Shown piece after piece: positions 1 through 5,800 of a DNA stretch of 46,070 nucleotides. The position numbers were made by a program, and so were the translations under genes. Below the pieces are notes generated by a model, which was not told where the DNA came from, did not search any database, and saw only the letters and a list, made by a program, of their open reading frames with translations. Position 1 is the first letter of the stretch. Each line of letters begins with the position of its first letter. Source of the stretch: Glycomyces harbinensis (GTDB taxonomy: Bacteria; Actinomycetota; Actinomycetes; Mycobacteriales; Micromonosporaceae); assembly GCF_900101745.1 (NCBI RefSeq), contig NZ_FNAD01000026.1, positions 1 through 46,070 on the forward strand, read 5' to 3'.

Positions 1-243
1 GAACCGATCGGCGTCGATCCGGCCCGCGGACAGAGCGTCGTAGAGTGCACCGTGCCCTCGGGTGAACACCCCGGTCAGTGACAAGCCCGGCAGCGAAACC
101 ACTGGCCCGGAGCTACACAGCACCGCGTCGGTCAGCTCGAACAGCGCATCCGAGCGGGCGGTCAGGCACTGATGGAATCCGGCCCGGAAGTCCCGCAGCG
201 CCCCGGCTCCCGCGCCGGTGCCGGGTTCAGGGAGAATAGACAA
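1..243 (-). CDS. Transposase, N-terminal part (runs off left edge)
   Basis: The minus strand from a TTG at 243 reads LSILPEPGTGAGAGALRDFR, then motifs ALFELTDAVL, LCSSGPV and GHGALYDAL-SAGRIDADRF, and stays open to the window edge. These are typical of the N-terminus of the large actinobacterial IS701-like transposases (NF041680-type DDE transposases). Only about 80 of an expected 400 or so residues are present. The TTG start is chosen because AAGGG lies about 7 bases upstream. That ribosome-binding site is inside one arm of a long hairpin (245-304), which fits tight translational control of a transposase. Whether the element is intact to the left cannot be seen. Confidence 0.75.
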   Translation of the reverse strand, partial: MSILPEPGTGAGAGALRDFRAGFHQCLTARSDALFELTDAVLCSSGPVVSLPGLSLTGVFTRGHGALYDALSAGRIDADRF

Positions 244-244
244 A

Positions 245-304
245 CGAAGCCCTTGCTGTTGAGATTCTTTGTGTCGCAACAAGAATCATCAAGCAAGGGC
301 TTCG
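245..304. promoter_or_regulatory. Long hairpin covering the transposase ribosome-binding site
   Basis: Arms CGAAGCCCTTGCT (245-257) and AGCAAGGGCTTCG (292-304) are perfectly complementary, and an inner stem GATTCTT (263-269) / AAGAATC (281-287) extends the pairing around a short loop. In a minus-strand transcript the arm at 245-257 carries AAGGG, the only Shine-Dalgarno-like sequence of the transposase. Read-through mRNA would therefore fold the site away. It may also lie close to the element's terminal repeat. Confidence 0.65.
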
Positions 305-370
305 CTCGTATTCAAGCGGGAGTGCCTGACCAGCACCAAAGGTTAAAAATCAAGCTAGCGGGTCGGGGTG

Positions 371-420
371 CATCGCTGGCCGGGGCGGCGCTTCGCTGGG
401 GCTTCGAGCAGGCGGCGACG
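371..420 (-). repeat. Palindromic dispersed repeat, copy A (inverted orientation)
   Basis: Reverse complement of the 2773-2822 and 3076-3124 copies with several substitutions. Its ends, CATCGCTG and CGGCGACG, are imperfect inverted repeats, and the interior carries the shared GGCGCTTCGC and GGCTTCGAGC blocks. Confidence 0.55.
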
Positions 421-427
421 AGGAGGT

Positions 428-470
428 GGGGTGTGGGTCGGGGTCCGGGGCGGGCCGGGGGCGGGCGGGG
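428..470 (+). other. Potential G-quadruplex cluster
   Basis: Eight G-runs of 3 to 5 bases in 43 nt, separated by loops of 1 to 3 nt. This exceeds the usual four-run G-quadruplex pattern even in GC-rich DNA. No gene is attached to it, so its role is unknown. Confidence 0.4.
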
Positions 471-1384
471 CGCGGCGTCCGGACCGGCGATGCCGGTGGG
501 ACCGGGTTCGCTTGCAGCACAAGGGGAGTGGGCGCGGAATGTGAGGGTGTTGTACCCGTGTGGGTGTTGCGGGTGGTGTCTGTGCGAGAGAGAATTGAGG
601 TACGCACAAGGGTACGGGATTCATACAGGCGGCGGCCGGTGTAAGCAGACTACGCCAAGCCTCTGGCCGAGAGTCGTTCCTCTGTATGAGACCCCGACAC
701 TGCTGCTCTGCCACTTCATTGCGTGGTCTGGGTTGGTGTGTGTCGCTCTGGGAGTGCTATCGGGACCCCGCAGCAGTACGGCCCAGGGTGGCCGGATCGG
801 GTGGGGGTGCCCTGTCGGCCGGGATCACCCCGAGCGCCGGCAGGCTGGTGTTTTCAACGAGGCACATACCGTAGGCAAAGGCCCTCTGAAGCGCCACCTG
901 CGATGATCACGACCGGAAGGCATCTGCGCCCGATCCACGCGCACCCCAACCGGCACCAACCAACACCCACCACCACCAGTACTACCGGCATTACCTGCGT
1001 TAGCGGCACCATGGGTGCAGTACCCGCACGCCCGAGAACGGGCTCCGGGCATCGTGTGCCAGTGCTACCGCCGATGCGGTCGGTTCGCCTCCCGGGTACG
1101 GCTATCCGTGTCCAGCGCCCACGCCCACGCCTCAGGGGGCTGGCGGCCTCGTGCCATCGCGCACGCGGTTCAGCGCGAACCCCAACGGGACTCGCGCCCC
1201 TGCCCTGCACACCGACCGGTACCCGCTCAACCTGCACGCACCACCAGGGCAGGGAACGGGAACCAGCACAGGAGCAGAAACAGGAGCAGGAGCGAGAACC
1301 AGTACAGGAGCGGGAGCCAGAGCCAGTGCGGCGGTGCTGACCGCAGGACGCCGACTACAGGAACAGGAAGGAGGTGACACCGAC

Positions 1385-1540
1385 ATGACCACCACCGGCA
1401 CACCCACCAACACCAACACCAACACCACAGTGCGCCTCGCGGGCGCGACCATGCACCGCAACCACACCCACCACCACACCCACTGCCACTGCCACTGCCA
1501 CTGCCACTGCCACACCACCATCGGGCAGGTGGTTTGGTGA
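1385..1540 (+). CDS. Small His/Cys-rich ORF, possibly 3'-truncated
   Basis: A 51-residue ORF starting at ATG 1385 behind AAGGAGGTGA (1368-1377), a full match to the anti-Shine-Dalgarno sequence; this is why it is listed despite its low complexity. The N-terminus is Thr/Asn-rich. The C-terminal half carries HTHHHTHCHCHCHCHCH, encoded by five perfect CACTGC hexamers (1481-1510). Alternating His-Cys could bind Zn, Cu or Ni, but I recognise no family. It ends at a TGA where the IS21-like end begins, so the original gene may have been longer and cut by insertion. A chance ORF over a microsatellite remains possible. Confidence 0.4.
   Translation: MTTTGTPTNTNTNTTVRLAGATMHRNHTHHHTHCHCHCHCHCHTTIGQVVW
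1481..1510 (+). repeat. Hexanucleotide microsatellite (CACTGC)5
   Basis: Five perfect CACTGC units followed by CAC. In the frame of the ORF at 1385 each unit adds one His-Cys pair, so slippage would change the length of the motif without a frameshift. Confidence 0.85.
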
Positions 1541-1787
1541 GTTGGTTCTGGCTCCACCTGTTGGAGATGAGTTGGCCCCGCGAGTGGTTGGCGGGGATTC
1601 GTTCAAATCGGCTCTGGCCCCGCCTGGTGCGTTGCGAGAGGATCGAGGGGATCTGTGCGGCGGGGAGGCGTGGGTGCCCCTGGATCCGAAGGTGGGGATG
1701 TTCGCGGCGATCCGACGTGACCGTCGTGTTGAACGGCTTTCAATTCGGGTGGTGGCTGAGAAGTGCGGGGTTCACCTGGACCAGTAG
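1538..1787 (+). mobile_element. IS21-like left end with istA start (remnant)
   Basis: Begins with the sequence around GTTGGTTCTGGCTCCACC and contains repeated TTGGCCCCG / TCTGGCCCCG blocks, the multiple terminal repeats typical of IS21 elements. These are followed by the first codons of istA. Homology stops abruptly at about 1776, so only the left end survives. Oppositely oriented GGGGCCA blocks occur at 2626-2726. Confidence 0.6.
1674..1787 (+). pseudogene. istA: IstA transposase N-terminal fragment (IS21 family)
   Basis: From GTG 1674 the frame reads VPLDPKVGMFAAIRRDRRVE and then a RLSIRVVAEKCGVH stretch, matching the N-terminal helix-turn-helix of IS21-type IstA (usual pattern LDPKVELFAAIRRD...GLSIRALAEKHGVHRRTVRQAL). 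Agreement ends after GVH and a stop follows three codons later, leaving 37 of about 400 residues. The break point overlaps the 3' end of the oppositely oriented zinc-ribbon gene. It marks a deletion or insertion junction. Confidence 0.7.
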
Positions 1788-2434
1788 GTGTAGCGGTGAA
1801 CCGCGTGTCGGGTGTCGATGAGGAAGGACTCCTCCGACAGCCAGCGGCCGTCGTCACCGGCCCTCTGGTACATGATGCCGCTGCCTGCACCGAACAGTGC
1901 CACGGTGCGAACGGAATCGTCCCACGAGCCGACGAGACTCCGGGCTTTGCGACCCCATCGTCTCCGGCGCTCGCGATCTTCTCGGTGATACTCGTAGTCC
2001 CTGAACAAGGCGTCGGCGATGACACGGGAGACGCTCGCGAGCGCTACCTGGCGGGAGGTATGCGGCAGAGGGTCCGGTTCCGCGAAGACGCTGAGTTTCA
2101 CCGCCGCGATCCGGGCGGTGACCGGTTCGACGTCGATCAGTCCGCTGTGGATGTCGTTTACGGCCGCTTCGACGCTCGGGTAGGGATCCTGGGAGAGCCC
2201 GACGGTTCTTTCGGTGCCGGGATCGAGCAGCAGCCAGGGCCGGTTCCCCGGCAGCCGTTCGTACGCCCAACGGGCCTCGAGTCCGTCGTACAGCGCCTTG
2301 CATGACTCGCAGTACCAGTTGGAGGGAGGCCGGAACTGCGAGACTCGGACCGGTTGGAAGTCGCCTTCTGACCGACCACAAAAATCGCAAGCCGACCCGG
2401 TGTTGCCGCTTGAGGCGTTCGAAGGGGAGACCAT
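1772..2434 (-). CDS. Hypothetical zinc-ribbon protein
   Basis: A 220-residue protein with a CxxC pair near the N-terminus (CDFCGRSEGDF, about residues 17-27) and a second CxxC (WYCESC, about residues 41-46), together a likely treble-clef or ribbon zinc site. The rest is mixed alpha/beta with an Arg-rich basic stretch (REDRERRRRWGRKARS) and a C-terminal part rich in aromatic and charged residues. I do not recognise the family. It sits between two IS21-type ends, its stop overlaps the istA remnant by 16 nt, and a perfect 20-nt palindrome lies just upstream of its start. No clear ribosome-binding site precedes the ATG at 2434, so the start is uncertain. It could be cargo or a relic of foreign DNA. 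Confidence 0.65.
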   Translation of the reverse strand: MVSPSNASSGNTGSACDFCGRSEGDFQPVRVSQFRPPSNWYCESCKALYDGLEARWAYERLPGNRPWLLLDPGTERTVGLSQDPYPSVEAAVNDIHSGLIDVEPVTARIAAVKLSVFAEPDPLPHTSRQVALASVSRVIADALFRDYEYHREDRERRRRWGRKARSLVGSWDDSVRTVALFGAGSGIMYQRAGDDGRWLSEESFLIDTRHAVHRYTYWSR

Positions 2435-2455
2435 GCCCGAAAGCGTAATGACACC

Positions 2456-2475
2456 GACCGGGACCGGTCCCGGTC
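2456..2475. promoter_or_regulatory. Perfect 20-nt palindrome upstream of the zinc-ribbon gene
   Basis: GACCGGGACCGGTCCCGGTC is fully self-complementary and lies 22-41 nt before the ATG on the minus strand. The position suits an operator; a small cruciform is also possible. Confidence 0.45.
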
Positions 2476-2491
2476 TCGAACGCGCAGTTGT

Positions 2492-2593
2492 TCATCGATC
2501 GTCGGCGACGGCGTCGAACGCGTTGACCAGGTCGCGGACCTTCGGCGAGACCAGGCGGTACCGCATCACGCGGCCGAACCGGTCGGCGGCCAC
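2492..2593 (-). pseudogene. C-terminal fragment of an ArsR-type regulator
   Basis: The minus strand reads VAADRFGRVMRYRLVSPKV followed by RDLVNAFDAVADDR and a stop. This resembles the wing and last helix of ArsR-family repressors (…GRVVRYRLADPRVRDLLDAL…). The helix-turn-helix part is missing: upstream sequence passes into the IS21-type right end at about 2626. It is probably a regulator gene cut by the insertion. Confidence 0.45.
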
Positions 2594-2625
2594 CGGACCG
2601 GCACCACCACGCGGTCGAGAGCCAC

Positions 2626-2726
2626 TACCCGAGTGGGGCCAAAAACAGCTTGAACACAACCACCGAGAGCACATCCTCACTGGGGCCAGATTCAACTCGA
2701 ACCGGGGCCAAACCAGGCTGGCATAG
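2626..2726 (-). mobile_element. IS21-like right end (remnant)
   Basis: Three GGGGCCA blocks (TGGGGCCAAAAACAGC, TGGGGCCAGATTCAAC and CGGGGCCAAACCAGGC) are spaced over 80 nt in the orientation opposite to the TGGCCCC blocks at 1538-1660. This multiple-repeat organisation is characteristic of IS21 ends. No istB sequence remains between the two ends. Confidence 0.55.
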
Positions 2727-2772
2727 CCGGGCAGGCCCCGGCAACACACGCCCAGCCCACCCGACACCTCAC

Positions 2773-2822
2773 CGTCGCTGCCCGCTCGAAGCTCCCGCGA
2801 AGCGCCGCCCGGACCAGCGACG
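2773..2822 (+). repeat. Palindromic dispersed repeat, copy B
   Basis: Starts CGTCGCTG and ends CAGCGACG (perfect 8-nt inverted ends), with GCTCGAAGC and GCGAAGC blocks between. Same family as the copies at 371-420 and 3076-3124. Confidence 0.65.
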
Positions 2823-3075
2823 CGCCCTCGACCCACCACCCACCCCTCCTTCGCCGCCCGCTCGAACCGCAACCGAGACGGCGCCCAAGGCCGACATCGA
2901 CCCCGCTCCACCACTCACCCCATCGTCGCTGCCTGTTCGGACCGCGACCGAGACGGCGCACCAGGTCGGCAAGGCAGGCCCGGCCCGCCGCACAACGCTC
3001 CGTCGGCGCCGCCCGAACCGCAATTCGAAGCGACGCTCGAAACCGGCGAACTACTCCGCCCACCACTTACGCCCT

Positions 3076-3124
3076 CGTCGCTGCCCGCTCGAACCCTCAG
3101 CGCAGCGCCGCCGGATCAGCGACG
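3076..3124 (+). repeat. Palindromic dispersed repeat, copy C
   Basis: Starts CGTCGCTG and ends CAGCGACG like copy B, about 80% identical inside, in the same orientation. Confidence 0.65.
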
Positions 3125-3275
3125 CACCCGCAATCCGCCCGGACATCACCCCGCAGCGCCAACGGGACCAGTGCCTGCGACCGATTCACCGAGATCCCGT
3201 CGCGGCCCCAACGTGATCGGCGGCCGGACCTTCTCGGTTCCCGGGAGTAGAGCTTGAGCGCCGAGTGGGACGCGT

Positions 3276-4058
3276 CTAAGGCACGCAACCGGATTCGCCG
3301 TCGTGGTAGACCTGCACGGCCGCCTCGGCCTCTATGACCTCGGGAGCGATCCAGACGATCATGATCTCGGACAGCGTGCCGCCGTTCTCGATCGCCTCCG
3401 TGATCGCCGAGCCCGCGTCCGCCAGTGCGCGGGCATGAGCCGCGATGTCCTCGGGGACGAGGGCTTCGACTCGAAGCCCGAACAGCGTGAGGTCGGAGGC
3501 GTTGAACTGCACCTGCTCTCCGGGGACATCGCTTCCGAAATCAGCCTCCATGCCCGAGGCGAGCCCCTCTGCCGCGTCGAGCAGCGCCGAGAGCTCCGTG
3601 CAGGGCGCCCCCGGCTCCTCCGCGCCCGTGGATTCGGCCGGTGATTCGGCCACCTCCGCTTCGTCGCTGGTGCGCTCGAACTCGCGCCGCTCGCCTCGGT
3701 CCAAGTCCGTCGGTATCCAGAGTTCGTCTGCGGAACTGATGTGGATCGTCGTGAGACCCATGTCGGAGACGAACTCGATGGCGTCGAGACGCCGACTCCA
3801 GGACCCGGGCAGTTCGGGGTAGTCCGAGTAGTACCCGTTCAGTGCGCCCGTGCCGTCTGAGGCCAGCGCGAGGGTGGCGTCCCCGTCTCGTTCCTCGAAC
3901 GTCCCCACGATGTCGGCGTCGTCGACCGTCAGCGCGCAGGCCGTCGCGGCGGCCAGGAGGAATACGGCGAGCAGCGCGCTCAGGGCTGTTGAAACGGCGG
4001 TGGAGCCTTGGCGTCGATACGTCGGACTCTTGCTCGCGGGGTGGGGTCGCATCGGCAT
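3276..4058 (-). CDS. Secreted lipoprotein, unknown function
   Basis: The mature start is defined by a lipobox (LLAAATAC) after a basic N-terminus and an Ala/Leu-rich hydrophobic stretch, so the protein is lipid-anchored outside the membrane. The first part (VGTFEERDGDATLALASDGTG) looks like a small beta domain as in secreted lipocalin-like lipoproteins. A Ser/Glu-rich linker and a helical C-terminal region follow. No catalytic motif was recognised. ATG 4058 (MPMRPHPAS) is preferred over a TTG at 4106 that lacks a ribosome-binding site; ATG 4052 is also possible. It is divergent from the RiPP locus. Confidence 0.75.
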   Translation of the reverse strand: MPMRPHPASKSPTYRRQGSTAVSTALSALLAVFLLAAATACALTVDDADIVGTFEERDGDATLALASDGTGALNGYYSDYPELPGSWSRRLDAIEFVSDMGLTTIHISSADELWIPTDLDRGERREFERTSDEAEVAESPAESTGAEEPGAPCTELSALLDAAEGLASGMEADFGSDVPGEQVQFNASDLTLFGLRVEALVPEDIAAHARALADAGSAITEAIENGGTLSEIMIVWIAPEVIEAEAAVQVYHDGESGCVP

Positions 4059-4155
4059 CTCGCAGTTCGGTCTCGTGAGGTCAAATGTCCCGAAACGGGC
4101 AGGCAAGGGGGTATGGAACGGTCCTTCACTGTCCTACTGCAACTTACCCTCATAG

Positions 4156-4169
4156 TTGAACTTGTTCAA
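4156..4169. promoter_or_regulatory. Palindrome in the lipoprotein/RiPP divergent region
   Basis: TTGAAC-TT-GTTCAA, an inverted repeat of two 6-nt arms, sits in the only AT-rich stretch of the divergent intergenic region. Position suggests an operator for one or both promoters. Confidence 0.4.
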
Positions 4170-4374
4170 AAATGATCCTGGTCATACATGGAGCCCGAGG
4201 ATGCGGCGAGGGCCTTCGTGACCTGCGCAGCCTTCATTCGCAGGTCATCCGCCCGGCCGCCCGGCCGCGAATTCCTGCCGCTGTTCCGCCGGTGTCCCGC
4301 CTTGCGAAGGCCGCCGTTCGTCGCCAGACTGAAAAGCCATCCTGCATCCCCTGTCACATTGGAGTACATACGTC

Positions 4375-4557
4375 ATGAACACCGCACAGCACGTCGAAGT
4401 CACCGACCAGTTCATCGGCCGCCTCATCAGCTCCACCGACGCCGCGGGCGGCCCCGTGGCCGGCGCGGACGCCCCCGCCGCCGACCCCGGCGACAGCCTG
4501 GTGCACGCCATCTCCGTGTGGGCCCACACCCACAGCGAAGCTCCCGCCTACAACTGA
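4375..4557 (+). CDS. Putative RiPP precursor peptide
   Basis: A 60-residue peptide encoded immediately before ycaO and tfuA genes. The N-terminal half is leader-like (MNTAQHVEVTDQFIGRLISS). An acidic Ala/Pro/Gly/Asp-rich linker (AGADAPAADPGDS) follows, then a C-terminal segment ending SVWAHTHSEAPAYN that is the likely core. There is no cysteine, which argues against thiazole formation and suits backbone thioamidation, the known role of TfuA-partnered YcaO enzymes. GGAG lies 10 nt upstream of the ATG. A hairpin directly after the gene would allow the precursor to be made in excess over the enzymes. Core boundaries are inferred. Closest conceptual relatives are thioamidated RiPPs such as the thiovarsolins, although the core sequence differs. 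Confidence 0.75.
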   Translation: MNTAQHVEVTDQFIGRLISSTDAAGGPVAGADAPAADPGDSLVHAISVWAHTHSEAPAYN

Positions 4558-4584
4558 GCGATGCGGCCGCCGAGCCGAGTCTCC

Positions 4585-4614
4585 GCGCCCGTGGAGCCCC
4601 GGCTCCACGGGCGC
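4585..4614 (+). terminator. Hairpin between precursor and ycaO (partial terminator/attenuator)
   Basis: Perfect 14-bp stem GCGCCCGTGGAGCC / GGCTCCACGGGCGC with a 2-nt spacer, 27 nt after the precursor stop and 31 nt before the ycaO start. There is no T-run, so partial termination or 3'-end stabilisation of the precursor mRNA is most likely. Confidence 0.7.
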
Positions 4615-4645
4615 ATCGCCGCCGATCCACCCCCAGGAGATGCCA

Positions 4646-5797
4646 GTGCCGCAGTTGACGACATTCGCGGGCACCCGCCGGACCCGGGATCCGCTCGACA
4701 CCCTGGAGCGCATCACCCGTCGACTCGGCGATTACGGGATCACCCGCCTCGCCGACGTGACCGGTCTGGACGTCATCGGCATCCCGGTGGTGATGTCGGT
4801 GCGGCCCTTGGCCACCACCCTGTCGGTCTCGCAGGGGAAAGGGGCGACCCTCACCCACGCCCGGGTCTCGGCCGCCATGGAGGCCGTCGAGCTGTGGCAC
4901 GCGGAGCACGCCGTGCCGAAGGCGGAGCGGGAAGGCATCGGTGCGGCGGAACTGGACCTGCCGTACGCCGTCACCGATCTGGAGCAGGTGGAAGGCAGCC
5001 TGCTCACCGACCGCACCCGGCTCGACTGGATCACCGCCGAGATCCTCACCGGCGGCGAAACCCTCGTCCCGCGCGAATCGGTGCACCTCGGCATGACCGG
5101 CACGGCCTGGCGCGGCCACCACCTCTCGTCCAGCTCCAACGGACTGGCCTCGGGGAACACCGTGGCCGAGGCCACCGTTCACGCGCTGTACGAGCAGATC
5201 GAACGCGACTGCACCGCCGCGCTGGCCCTGCGACCGGTCGGTGATCGCACCATTGTGGACCCTGACTCGGTGTCCGATCCGCAATGCGCCGACCTCATCG
5301 GGCGCATCCGGTCGGCGGGCGGCTGGCTGGAGATCACCGACGCCTCCCTCGAACGGTGGCGACCGGTCAAGTGCTTCACCTGCCATCTGTGGATGCCCGA
5401 CATGGGCACGATGTTCGGCGGAGCGGGAGCGCACATGTCCCCCGAGATCGCGCTGTCCCGGGCCGTCACGGAGGCCGCCCAGTCCCGGCTGACCTTCATC
5501 GCCGGCACCCGCGACGACCTCGATCCCCGTGTCTACCAAGGCGAAATGGTCCGAGCCCCGAGCGCGGACCCCAGGATGACGCCGTGGTCCGAGGCGGCGG
5601 CGGCGTCCGACTCCCCCGCCGACACCGACGGCGAGGAGATGGACCGCCTGGTGGAGCTGATCACCACCGCCACCGGGACCGCGCCGATGCGGGTGGACCT
5701 GACACCGCCCGACGCGGCCGAGGACTTCGCCGTGGTGAAGACCGTGAGCCCGGGCCTCGCGTTCCTCTCCCGCCATGAACTGCCGCGACCGGAGTAG
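4646..5797 (+). CDS. ycaO: YcaO-domain peptide-modifying enzyme
   Basis: ATP-dependent YcaO enzymes activate a peptide backbone amide as a hemiorthoamide phosphate. With TfuA they introduce sulfur to make thioamides. ATP/Mg motifs are visible: EAVELWHAEH (about residues 79-88), a second glutamate motif GNTVAEATVHALYEQIERD (about 170-188), and the family signature SRAVTEAAQSR...IAGTRDD (about 271-291). The length of about 383 residues is that of stand-alone YcaO proteins, with no fused E1-like domain. AGGAG at 4635-4639 touches the ATG at 4640, so the GTG at 4646, six bases further on, is the better start. It lies between the precursor and tfuA, and the tfuA start follows its stop by 3 nt. Substrate is inferred to be the 4375 peptide. 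Confidence 0.92.
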   Translation: MPQLTTFAGTRRTRDPLDTLERITRRLGDYGITRLADVTGLDVIGIPVVMSVRPLATTLSVSQGKGATLTHARVSAAMEAVELWHAEHAVPKAEREGIGAAELDLPYAVTDLEQVEGSLLTDRTRLDWITAEILTGGETLVPRESVHLGMTGTAWRGHHLSSSSNGLASGNTVAEATVHALYEQIERDCTAALALRPVGDRTIVDPDSVSDPQCADLIGRIRSAGGWLEITDASLERWRPVKCFTCHLWMPDMGTMFGGAGAHMSPEIALSRAVTEAAQSRLTFIAGTRDDLDPRVYQGEMVRAPSADPRMTPWSEAAAASDSPADTDGEEMDRLVELITTATGTAPMRVDLTPPDAAEDFAVVKTVSPGLAFLSRHELPRPE

Positions 5798-5800
5798 CCA

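Larger units (their letters stand above)
305..1384. other. Region without a convincing gene; G-rich and low complexity
   Basis: About 1.1 kb between the transposase and the His/Cys-rich ORF. Open frames exist on both strands but none has coherent codon bias or a recognisable domain. It holds one copy of the palindromic repeat (371-420), eight closely spaced runs of three or more G on the plus strand (428-470) that could form a G-quadruplex, and a purine-rich CAGGAGC-like quasi-repeat at about 1255-1330. It looks like decayed or non-coding DNA between insertion sequences. Confidence 0.5.
2727..3275. other. Degenerate repeat region without a gene
   Basis: C-rich plus strand built of diverged copies of the palindromic repeat and its half-units (CGCCGCCCGCTCGAACCG and relatives at about 2850, 2930 and 3000). 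Open frames on both strands are Arg/Pro-rich translations of the repeat and carry no domain signal. I see no gene. Confidence 0.55.

Noticed and set aside
1480..1515. CRISPR-like array
   Set aside because: The 6-nt units have no spacers; it is a microsatellite. No cas genes are present.
4156..4169. LexA SOS box at the RiPP promoter
   Set aside because: The GAAC and GTTC arms are only 2 nt apart; the actinobacterial LexA box needs a 4-nt gap. Kept as an unassigned palindrome.
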